Positions 9,724-15,749 of a DNA stretch of 15,749 nucleotides are shown in pieces (position 1 is the stretch's first letter; every line of letters starts with the position of its first letter). The DNA comes from Caryophanales bacterium UBA6768 (GTDB taxonomy: Bacteria > Bacillota > Bacilli > Bacillales_D > Amphibacillaceae), in the NCBI GenBank assembly GCA_002453315.1, contig DKGO01000142.1:1-15749 (forward strand). Direction: 5' to 3'. Position numbers and translations under genes: made by a program. The notes under the pieces were generated by a model. The model did no database searches. It saw only the letters and a list, made by a program, of their open reading frames with translations, and was not told the DNA's origin.

Positions 9724-10899
9724 TTAAATTAGTTCAAACACACCTGCTGCCCCCATGCCCCCGCCAATACACATAGTAACAACACCAAATTGAACATTTC
9801 GACGTTTCATTTCATACATTAAAGACAATGTTAATTTTGTTCCCGTCATACCTAATGGATGACCAAGTGCAATGGCACCACCATTAACATTAACGATGTC
9901 TTGATTTAAACCTAGTTCCTTGATGACTTGAACGGATTGAGAAGCAAAAGCCTCATTCAATTCAAATAATCCAATATCCTCGATTTCCAAGCCCGCTATT
10001 TTCAATGCTTTCGGTACCGCCTCAATCGGTCCAATTCCCATTACTTCAGGAGCGACTCCTGCTACAGCAAAGGAACGGAATTTTAGCATTGGTGTTAATC
10101 CCTCTGCTACTGCCTTTTCCCGGTCCATTAACAGTACAGATGCAGCACCATCACTCATTTGTGAGGCATTTCCCGCTGTTACAGACCCTGTTACTGAAAA
10201 AGCTGGGCGTAATTTAGCGAGTACTTCCATTGTCGTACCTGTTCGTACCCCTTCATCCATTTCAAACATAAACTTTTTTTCGACAATTTTATTCTTTTCA
10301 CCAACTACTCTTTGAACCACTTCATAAGGAACAATTTCATCTTTAAATTTACCTTCTTCTATTGCTTTTGCCGCACGTTTGTGACTTTCCACAGCAAAGG
10401 CATCTTGCTCCTCCCGGGAAATACCATATCGATTTGCTACTTCTTCTGCGGTATGACCCATTGACATGTAATACTCAGGGGCCCCTTGCACCAATTTAGA
10501 ATTAGGACGAATTACATGACCACCCATTGGGATTAAACTCATCGATTCGGCACCACCAGCTAAAATTGTATCACTGTGGCCCAGTATAATTCTTTCTGCG
10601 CCATAGGCGATACTTTGTAAACCTGAAGAACAGTAGCGATTAATCGTTATAGCTGGGGTTTCAATTTTTAAACCAGCAAGACCGGCAATATTTCTTGCCA
10701 TATTCATTCCTTGTTCCGCTTCTGGCATCGCATTTCCAAAAATAACGTCATCAATATTCCCATCATAGTTGTCTGCACGCTTTAATGTTTCTTTCACAGT
10801 TGCAGCTGCTAAATCATCTGGTCTCGTTTGTGCTAAAGTACCACGTTTCGCACGACCAACAGGTGTTCTTGCCCCTGCAACAATCACTGCTTCTTTCAC
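9724..10899 (-). CDS. fadA: Acetyl-CoA acyltransferase (3-ketoacyl-CoA thiolase) FadA
   Basis: FadA catalyses the last beta-oxidation step, cleaving 3-ketoacyl-CoA with CoA to acetyl-CoA and a shortened acyl-CoA. The 391-residue thiolase is full length. The catalytic set is complete: nucleophile Cys90 in NRYCSSGLQS, His347 in ALGHPLGMTG, and Cys377 in TMCIGGGMGAA; NEAFA (315-319) is also present. The start is GTG, with GGGAGG placed 7 bases upstream. It begins 19 bases after the fadN stop, so it is co-transcribed with fadN. Biosynthetic thiolases share the same motifs. The adjoining multifunctional FadN and acyl-CoA dehydrogenase point to the degradative role. Confidence 0.96.
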   Translation of the reverse strand: MKEAVIVAGARTPVGRAKRGTLAQTRPDDLAAATVKETLKRADNYDGNIDDVIFGNAMPEAEQGMNMARNIAGLAGLKIETPAITINRYCSSGLQSIAYGAERIILGHSDTILAGGAESMSLIPMGGHVIRPNSKLVQGAPEYYMSMGHTAEEVANRYGISREEQDAFAVESHKRAAKAIEEGKFKDEIVPYEVVQRVVGEKNKIVEKKFMFEMDEGVRTGTTMEVLAKLRPAFSVTGSVTAGNASQMSDGAASVLLMDREKAVAEGLTPMLKFRSFAVAGVAPEVMGIGPIEAVPKALKIAGLEIEDIGLFELNEAFASQSVQVIKELGLNQDIVNVNGGAIALGHPLGMTGTKLTLSLMYEMKRRNVQFGVVTMCIGGGMGAAGVFELI

Positions 10900-10918
10900 A
10901 ACAATTCCTCCCTTTCGA

Positions 10919-13318
10919 TTAATTACGTAACGGTTTCCCTTTTAGCAACATATGTTGCATTCTCATTTGAGTTTTGGGTTCGGAAATCAAGCTTAAGAAT
11001 GCTTCTCTTTCCAAATCTAATATAACTTGCTCATCCAATAATGTGCCATACGGAACTCGTCCACCTGATAACACATAAGCCAGTTTTTCAGCAATTTTTA
11101 AATCGTGTTCTGAAGCATAGCCACTTAAATGCAACCCTTTTGCACCTAACAACATCGCAGCATAGCCATCATCACCAACAACTGGTACTTTTTCTCGTTT
11201 TGGTGCCTTATAGCCAGCTTTTGCTAATGCTAACACTCTTTGTTTTGCATCATGTAAAAGATGATCAGCATTCACACTAATACCATCGTATTTGTTTAAA
11301 AAGCCATTTTCCAATGCTTCAACAGCCGAAGTTGATACCTTTGCCATAGCTACTCTTTCAAATACAGCATTGGCCACTTTGGATAGGTCAAACTCCACAC
11401 CTTCTGGCAAATCGCGAAGCATTTTCAAATACAATTCCTTCGTTCCACCACCACCAGGGATGAGACCAACACCGAATTCGACTAATCCCATATATGTTTC
11501 TTGGGACGCTTGTATGCCAGCAGCAGGTAAAGAAATTTCTGCCCCTCCACCTAACGCCATATTAAACGGTGCAGACACGACCGGTTTCTCAGAGTATTTA
11601 ATGTTCATCGTCATATTTTGAAATTGGCGAACGACCATGTCTAACTCAAAGAAATTATCGTCTTGTGCTTCCATTAACATTAACGCTAAGTTAGCACCAA
11701 CACAGAAGTTTTTCCCTTGGTTACCGATGACTAGTCCTTCATAATTTTTCGCCACTTCTTCAATTGATTCGTTCACCATTTGAATGACATCTAGACCGAT
11801 TGAGTTATTCGGTGATGTAAATTCGATTAAGGCAACACCGTCTCCCATATCGATGAGGCTTGCACCGGAGTTTTTCTTTATAACGCCTTTTTCCGCTTTC
11901 AAACGACGAATATTAATTTCCTTTTTGTTAGCTCCAATTTGCTTGTATTCACCATTATCATAAAAATATAAGTGATTATTTTCATCTTTATAAAAGGTTT
12001 CATTACCATCATCTAAAAATTTCGTGACCCATGTCGGAATTTCAATGCCTTCCTCATTCATTCGGTTTACTGATTCGCGGACACCGATAGCATCCCATGT
12101 TTCAAATGGACCAACACGCCATCCAAAGCCCCATTTCATCGCATTATCAATCGCGACGATATCATCAGCAATTTCATCCAATAATTCAGCTGAATAAACA
12201 AGTGTATCTTTCATGACATTCCACAAAAAGTCACTTGCCTTATCTCCGGGTTGAGAAACGAGTGTTTTTATTTTTTTAGCAGTGCCTTTTTGCTGTTTTG
12301 CCATTTCAACAGCTGACGTGTTTAACTTTCCTCGGTCTTCATATTCCATCGTTTCAGGATTTAATTGAAGAATTTCACTTCCTTTTTTACCTTTTTTCTT
12401 CAAATAAAACCCTTGTTTTGCTTTGGCACCTATCCACCCTTTTTCATTCATTGTTTGCATAAATTCGGGAATAACGAAGACTTCCTTTTCAGCACCATCG
12501 ACTTTATCGTAAGCATTTTTTGCAACATGAATAAATGTATCTAAACCAACAACATCTAACGTTCTGAAAGTAGCACTTTTAGGTCGGCCTATTAATGTTC
12601 CTGTAATGGAATCAACTTCTCCAATCGACAATCCTGCCTCAAGCATTTCACGAACAGTAACTAGTAAGCCGTATGTGCCAATTCGGTTAGCAATAAAGTT
12701 CGGTGTATCTTTCGCGACGACAACACCTTTACCGAGCACATCTTCACTGAATTTTTTCATAAACTCGACAATTTCTGGATCAGTATCTTTCGTCGGGATA
12801 ATTTCCAACAGTTTCAAATATCTAGGGGGATTGAAGAAGTGTGTTCCGAGAAAATGTTTTTTCAATTCATCAGAACAATCCTCAATCATTGCTTCTACAG
12901 AAATTCCGGAAGTATTTGAAGTAATGATTGTTCCTTCTTTACGATATTTCTCCACATTGGCATATACTTGCTTCTTAATTTCCAAGTTCTCTATCACAAC
13001 TTCGATAATCCAATCGACTTCAGCTAATCTCTCTAAATCATCTTCCATGTTACCGATTTCAATTAATTCTAAACTTTTTTTAGAAGTAATCGGTGATGGC
13101 TTTTGTTTTAATAACGCTTTTTTACTATTTGCAACAATACGATTTCGAACCGATTTATCTTCTAGTGTTTTTCCTTGTGCTTTTTCCTGTTCAGTCAATT
13201 CTTTCGGTGCAATATCAAGCATCAACGTAGGAATCCCGATATTCGCTAAATGAGCGGCAATACCCGACCCCATCACTCCTGACCCGAGTACAGCAGCACG
13301 TTTAATTTGTTGAACCAT
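10919..13318 (-). CDS. fadN: Bifunctional 3-hydroxyacyl-CoA dehydrogenase / enoyl-CoA hydratase FadN
   Basis: FadN hydrates enoyl-CoA and then oxidises the 3-hydroxyacyl-CoA with NAD, the two middle steps of beta-oxidation. The 799-residue protein has the dehydrogenase first: a Rossmann motif LGSGVMGSG (11-19, GxGxxG), NTSGIS (135-140), His160 in GTHFFNPPRY and Glu172, then the dehydrogenase C-terminal helices (DTPNFIANRIGTYG). The crotonase-type hydratase domain lies in the C-terminal part (about 480-700), with GGGAEISLPA and EFGVGLIPGGGG contributing the active-site acids. This order is the reverse of E. coli FadB and matches the Bacillus FadN type. AAGGAGG lies 8 bases before the ATG. It is first in the operon, and a FadR box lies 25 bases upstream of its start. 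Confidence 0.96.
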   Translation of the reverse strand: MVQQIKRAAVLGSGVMGSGIAAHLANIGIPTLMLDIAPKELTEQEKAQGKTLEDKSVRNRIVANSKKALLKQKPSPITSKKSLELIEIGNMEDDLERLAEVDWIIEVVIENLEIKKQVYANVEKYRKEGTIITSNTSGISVEAMIEDCSDELKKHFLGTHFFNPPRYLKLLEIIPTKDTDPEIVEFMKKFSEDVLGKGVVVAKDTPNFIANRIGTYGLLVTVREMLEAGLSIGEVDSITGTLIGRPKSATFRTLDVVGLDTFIHVAKNAYDKVDGAEKEVFVIPEFMQTMNEKGWIGAKAKQGFYLKKKGKKGSEILQLNPETMEYEDRGKLNTSAVEMAKQQKGTAKKIKTLVSQPGDKASDFLWNVMKDTLVYSAELLDEIADDIVAIDNAMKWGFGWRVGPFETWDAIGVRESVNRMNEEGIEIPTWVTKFLDDGNETFYKDENNHLYFYDNGEYKQIGANKKEINIRRLKAEKGVIKKNSGASLIDMGDGVALIEFTSPNNSIGLDVIQMVNESIEEVAKNYEGLVIGNQGKNFCVGANLALMLMEAQDDNFFELDMVVRQFQNMTMNIKYSEKPVVSAPFNMALGGGAEISLPAAGIQASQETYMGLVEFGVGLIPGGGGTKELYLKMLRDLPEGVEFDLSKVANAVFERVAMAKVSTSAVEALENGFLNKYDGISVNADHLLHDAKQRVLALAKAGYKAPKREKVPVVGDDGYAAMLLGAKGLHLSGYASEHDLKIAEKLAYVLSGGRVPYGTLLDEQVILDLEREAFLSLISEPKTQMRMQHMLLKGKPLRN

Positions 13319-13343
13319 TAATATATCCTCCTTACAACTTTTT

Positions 13344-13361
13344 TGAATGAACCATCATTCA
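13344..13361. promoter_or_regulatory. FadR operator (fatty-acid degradation repressor box)
   Basis: TGAATGA-ACCA-TCATTCA is an 18-bp inverted repeat with perfect 7-bp arms and a 4-base centre. It matches the Bacillus FadR consensus (TGAATGA, four bases, TCATTCA). It lies between the predicted promoter and the fadN ribosome binding site. Bacillus FadR is a TetR-family repressor released by long-chain acyl-CoA, so the operon should be induced by fatty acids. The fadR gene is not in the window. Confidence 0.92.
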
Positions 13362-13396
13362 TAAATGTATAAATAAAAAAGATGTTGCTTACTTAT

Positions 13397-13425
13397 ATAA
13401 TAGAGGAAATTATTCCGTTACGCAA
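13397..13425 (-). promoter_or_regulatory. Predicted sigma-A promoter of fadN-fadA-fadE
   Basis: On the minus strand TTGCGT (13425-13420) and TATTAT (13402-13397) are 17 bases apart. The -35 match is weak. The implied start near 13390 puts the FadR box about 30 bases downstream, where a bound repressor would block elongation. Overlapping TATATAAG alternatives exist, so the exact -10 is uncertain. Confidence 0.45.
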
Positions 13426-14021
13426 TAGTTTAGCAAAAATTACTTCTTTTTTATTATAGGTTTAACTGTTACCTCTAGCTTCTATATCTAGTCCTTTCTT
13501 TGTACCAAAAGTAAACCACATTAGAATTTTCTATTGGATCAAAAGTAATTTTAGTTAGGAATAATTTATCGTTTAACCCAAGTGTTAAATTCAATTAAAA
13601 TTATAAAAAACCGATAATGAAATATTGATTAATATATTCCGTTTGATAACCAAAATAATAAAACTGGACTGGTATAATAAAAACGACTTTTTTAATAGGT
13701 TCAATAATAAACTAGATTGTGTTGGCTATATTTATGATGGCTACATTTCTTTTGAAATTTCATGTGTGCGCTTGTTTGAAAAAATGAACACAGGGAACTT
13801 ATCTCAAAATCCTCTATACTTAAATTTAATTAATCCGCACTAATTAGTGTGACCCCGATGATGCCTAATATTCGTTTAATTAGCAATTATTCTATTTAAG
13901 CCTTTTTTGATACAATAGCTTGGATGATTATTATAAAAATCTCACTAATCTACGCTTTCCAACTAAAATAATTTTAGATAAAATTCATCTCGCAATCACG
14001 TGCATATACATATCCGGTAGT

Positions 14022-14098
14022 GGTGGACGTTATTGCGTTAGGATTTCCATGGTGATAGGGGTAATACTCAAACGGTGGTCGTTCTTGCGTAAGGTTAA
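14022..14098. repeat. Degraded direct repeat with 52-bp period
   Basis: GGTGGACGTTATTGCGTTAG at 14022 recurs as GGTGGTCGTTCTTGCGTAAG at 14074, exactly 52 bases later, with three differences in 20 positions. The similarity fades after about 24 bases. A weaker echo (GGTTGGATTC, then GGTTAGAGGT) occurs near 14121. The period is the same as in the tract at the left edge of the window. Confidence 0.55.
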
Positions 14099-14159
14099 AA
14101 GTTATGACAGAAGGCTAAATGGTTGGATTCAATAGGTTAGAGGTCTAGAAAGGAATCCT

Positions 14160-14189
14160 TATACAAATAATGAAAACATATGATACACT
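14160..14189 (+). promoter_or_regulatory. Possible promoter of the membrane-protein genes
   Basis: TATACA (14160-14165) and TACACT (14184-14189) are 18 bases apart, with TG one base before the -10 hexamer. Both hexamers are 4-of-6 matches, so support is modest. The predicted start falls near 14196, at the left edge of the 28-bp palindrome. It is the closest acceptable promoter to the gene starting at 14282. Confidence 0.3.
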
Positions 14190-14193
14190 ATGG

Positions 14194-14221
14194 TAAAGTA
14201 AATTTCTAGAAATTTACTTTA
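14194..14221. promoter_or_regulatory. 28-bp perfect palindrome, candidate operator
   Basis: The half-site TAAAGTAAATTTCT is followed directly by its exact reverse complement, so all 28 bases are symmetric. As RNA it could form a hairpin, but no T-run follows on either strand, which argues against a terminator. It lies 60 bases before the start of the 165-residue membrane protein, overlapping the predicted transcription start, a usual place for a repressor site. The binding protein is unknown. Confidence 0.5.
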
Positions 14222-14281
14222 TTCAAAAAACATAGCCATTTTGGTTGGACATGACATAAATAAAAGAAGGGAAAATATTGT

Positions 14282-14779
14282 TTGAATAAGGAACTGAAAA
14301 ATAATCCCATTATATTAATTGTACTCATCATATCGGCAATCCTGTTTATATCATTTGACGCCCAGATAGCCACAGATAACCAAAATTTGAATCATATTTT
14401 CTTTATCATTGCATGCCTAATTGTCATGATGACGGTTTACGTAATACTAAAGATTATCATTCAAAAGTATCCTAGTTTTTTAGAAAGAGGAATTTGGAAA
14501 AATCCCCTGAATACGCTATTGATAGGTACCTTAGTTTTATTCATACTTTTGCTAGTTTTCATGTCGGGTTTCAATTACTTACAACCGCCCCCTTTTATGA
14601 ATAAGACAATAACACTTATAGCAGCATACCCAGTTTCTTTTGTATTAATTTTGATGGTGGATACTTTTTATAGTCGCATATTTAGTGTGGATAGAGAAAG
14701 GCGATTATTTATCAGTTCCATCTCAATTATTTTGGGACTAGCTACAATGATTCTGTTTGGTCTATTTAGTACAATGTGA
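14282..14779 (+). CDS. Multi-pass membrane protein of unknown function
   Basis: The 165-residue protein is almost entirely hydrophobic, with about five membrane segments near residues 9-26, 38-60, 77-97, 109-128 and 143-163. The short charged loops between them (for example VDRERR at 136-141) carry no catalytic motif I recognise. The start is TTG, with AAGGG 10 bases upstream; no ATG in frame gives a comparable protein, so the exact N-terminus is uncertain. A second small membrane-protein gene follows 49 bases later on the same strand, probably in the same operon. Its strand is opposite to all the metabolic genes. Base composition and hydrophobic pattern support a real gene, but I do not know the family. 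Confidence 0.7.
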   Translation: MNKELKNNPIILIVLIISAILFISFDAQIATDNQNLNHIFFIIACLIVMMTVYVILKIIIQKYPSFLERGIWKNPLNTLLIGTLVLFILLLVFMSGFNYLQPPPFMNKTITLIAAYPVSFVLILMVDTFYSRIFSVDRERRLFISSISIILGLATMILFGLFSTM

Positions 14780-14828
14780 TAGAATAATGTACTTTAACTC
14801 AGATAATTTAATATATGGAGGTAATTCA

Positions 14829-15095
14829 ATGAAAAAATTCATTATTTTTGCTATCAGTTTTATGTTTTTCTATACACTCCTATTTTTCTCATCTGAATTA
14901 TTGTCTGGAATATTTTTAACGTCAAAATATGTTCCAGATATGAGTGAGGCCTGGGGTTCAAGTACTGTATTACCACAAAAGATTGAAATGTTTAGCAATA
15001 GCAGTTTGTTTTCAATTTCTTTGTTAATTGCTCTCTTATCGGCATCTGTTGCTTATCTTACAGCTCAAAAGTATTCACAACATAGCCAAAACTAA
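14829..15095 (+). CDS. Small two-segment membrane protein of unknown function
   Basis: The 88-residue protein has a hydrophobic N-terminal segment (about 3-21, after MKK) and a second one near 59-78. A polar stretch of about 35 residues between them (TSKYVPDMSEAWGSSTVLPQ) is probably on one face of the membrane. The frame extends upstream to 14757, but GGAGGT lies 6 bases before the ATG at 14829, and that start is clearly preferred. The N-terminal segment could also be read as a signal anchor. It follows the 165-residue membrane protein by 49 bases and ends just before a strong hairpin. I do not recognise the family. Confidence 0.75.
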   Translation: MKKFIIFAISFMFFYTLLFFSSELLSGIFLTSKYVPDMSEAWGSSTVLPQKIEMFSNSSLFSISLLIALLSASVAYLTAQKYSQHSQN

Positions 15096-15103
15096 AATGA
15101 AAG

Positions 15104-15136
15104 ACTAGTGCCCTTACTTCACAAAAGGGCGCTAGT
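15104..15136. terminator. Hairpin between convergent genes, probable bidirectional terminator
   Basis: ACTAGTGCCCTT pairs with AAGGGCGCTAGT over 12 bp (one G-U pair) with a 9-base loop. It begins 9 bases after the stop of the 88-residue membrane protein and is 78 bases from the end of meaB, which runs towards it. The T content that follows is weak on the plus strand and modest on the minus strand (CTTTCATTTTA), so termination strength is uncertain. Confidence 0.65.
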
Positions 15137-15214
15137 GTTCCGTAATCGAATGTAATTAATAGAGCCCCCATTTATGGAAACCTTATTTTTATGCAAAACA
15201 ATATTGAACGAAGC

Positions 15215-15749
15215 CTATTTTCCAAACAATTGGTCCATCGCCTTAGCAATCGATAAATCTCCGTCTCGTATTTTCTTTTCCAACAAATTAATTTTATCAT
15301 TATTTTTCTTTTCTTGAAGGAAGTCATCAATCAACCGTTGGCGTAGCCGATCATGAAACCAATTTAAATTTTGTTCCTGACGACGAACATGCCAATAACC
15401 CGTTTTGTTCATTTCCTGTTTGAAAAATTCAACTTGTTGCCATACATCTTCATGACCTGTATTTTCCAGGGAAGAAACAGGAAGAACGACAGAATTCCAT
15501 CCCGGTGTAGCCTGATGTAAAAAATGCACAATTCTTTTATACTCACGGATCGTTCGTTTGGCTACCCGTAAATTGTCTCCGTCTGCTTTATGAACGATAA
15601 ACGCATCGACCATTTCCATAATTCCTTTTTTCATGCCTTGCAAATCATCCCCTGCCCCGGTCAGAACAAGTAACATGAAAAAATCCGTCATATTTCTTAC
15701 TGCTACTTCACTTTGTCCAACACCTACGGTTTCAATTAAAATGACATCG
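15215..15749 (-). CDS. meaB: Methylmalonyl-CoA mutase-associated GTPase MeaB (3' part, runs off right edge)
   Basis: MeaB is a P-loop GTPase (G3E/ArgK family) that guards adenosylcobalamin loading and protects methylmalonyl-CoA mutase. The window holds the C-terminal 177 residues; the N-terminus and Walker A motif lie beyond the right edge. Visible motifs are the switch region DVILIETVGVGQSEV at the very edge and the guanine-specificity motif HKAD in IVHKADGDN. A C-terminal helical dimerisation part follows (HVRRQEQNLNWFHDRLRQR and beyond, ending in MDQLFGK). An ATG at 15691 lies inside the conserved domain and is not the start. The expected neighbours to the right, the mutase subunit genes, cannot be seen. 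The enzyme links to the fad genes through propionyl-CoA from odd-chain fatty acids, which is an inference. Confidence 0.93.
   Translation of the reverse strand, partial: DVILIETVGVGQSEVAVRNMTDFFMLLVLTGAGDDLQGMKKGIMEMVDAFIVHKADGDNLRVAKRTIREYKRIVHFLHQATPGWNSVVLPVSSLENTGHEDVWQQVEFFKQEMNKTGYWHVRRQEQNLNWFHDRLRQRLIDDFLQEKKNNDKINLLEKKIRDGDLSIAKAMDQLFGK

Larger units (their letters stand above)
13319..14281. other. Long gene-poor stretch between fadN and the membrane-protein pair
   Basis: These 963 bases hold the fadN regulatory region at the left, a degraded 52-bp repeat (14022 to about 14100) and a 28-bp palindrome (14194-14221). Two open frames (13625-13843 and 13920-14135) begin at TTG codons without ribosome binding sites and match nothing I recognise. 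On the plus strand, two extended -10 elements stand alone: TGG-TATAAT at 13670-13678 and TGA-TACAAT at 13908-13916. A 12-bp palindrome CACTAATTAGTG lies at 13838-13849. The region looks like decayed or regulatory DNA; an unannotated small RNA cannot be excluded. Confidence 0.6.

Noticed and set aside
12606..13253. 215-codon plus-strand open frame opposite fadN
   Set aside because: It is the antisense shadow of the well-supported fadN gene, with no ribosome binding site or recognisable domain.
13625..13843. 72-codon plus-strand open frame
   Set aside because: It starts at TTG with no ribosome binding site, has no recognised similarity, and is no longer than chance frames in AT-rich DNA.
13920..14135. 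71-codon plus-strand open frame
   Set aside because: It starts at TTG without a ribosome binding site and runs through the degraded 52-bp repeat. No domain is recognisable.
14194..14221. Reading the 28-bp palindrome as an intrinsic terminator
   Set aside because: The stem is AT-rich and followed by no T-run on either strand, and no gene ends just before it.
15215..15691. Taking the ATG at 15691 as the start of a 158-residue gene
   Set aside because: The frame stays open to the window edge and encodes the conserved GTPase motif IETVGVGQSEV, so the gene is a truncated meaB.

Overview
The window is a low-GC Firmicutes chromosome segment, almost certainly from the Bacillaceae. The evidence is AT-rich DNA, strong GGAGG-type ribosome binding sites, a SufCDSUB operon that uses SufU, and a fadN-fadA-fadE operon behind a near-consensus Bacillus-type FadR box. 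Gene content and order recall the B. subtilis yusL-yusE and suf neighbourhood. I cannot fix the genus. The short intergenic repeats remind me of those in Caldibacillus-like thermophiles, but that is only an impression.

Nearly all recognised genes lie on the minus strand, so transcription runs right to left. From the right edge: the 3' part of meaB (GTPase chaperone of methylmalonyl-CoA mutase), which converges on two small plus-strand membrane-protein genes of unknown function. A 963-bp gene-poor stretch follows, with a degraded 52-bp repeat and a 28-bp perfect palindrome. Then comes the fatty-acid beta-oxidation operon fadN-fadA-fadE, with a FadR operator in front and a strong intrinsic terminator behind. 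Next is an intergenic 51-bp repeat tract, then a two-gene unit (Spx/ArsC-like yusI and gcvH) ending at its own terminator. A toprim gene and a thioredoxin-like gene follow, and then sufC-sufD-sufS-sufU-sufB, with its own promoter and terminator. The left edge holds a second tandem array of about 52 bp that runs out of the window.

The metabolism is coherent. FadE, FadN and FadA carry out successive beta-oxidation steps. MeaB supports the mutase that handles propionyl/methylmalonyl-CoA, for example from odd-chain fatty acids. GcvH carries lipoate, and lipoyl synthase is itself an Fe-S enzyme that would depend on Suf. The Suf operon contains the complete set: SufS and SufU mobilise sulfur, and SufB, SufC and SufD form the scaffold.

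No new defence system, mobile element or RNA gene is visible. The least-explained structures are the intergenic repeats of 51-52 bp period (two clear arrays and one degraded tract), the 28-bp palindrome at a possible promoter of the unknown membrane-protein genes, and two mutually exclusive hairpins between sufU and sufB.
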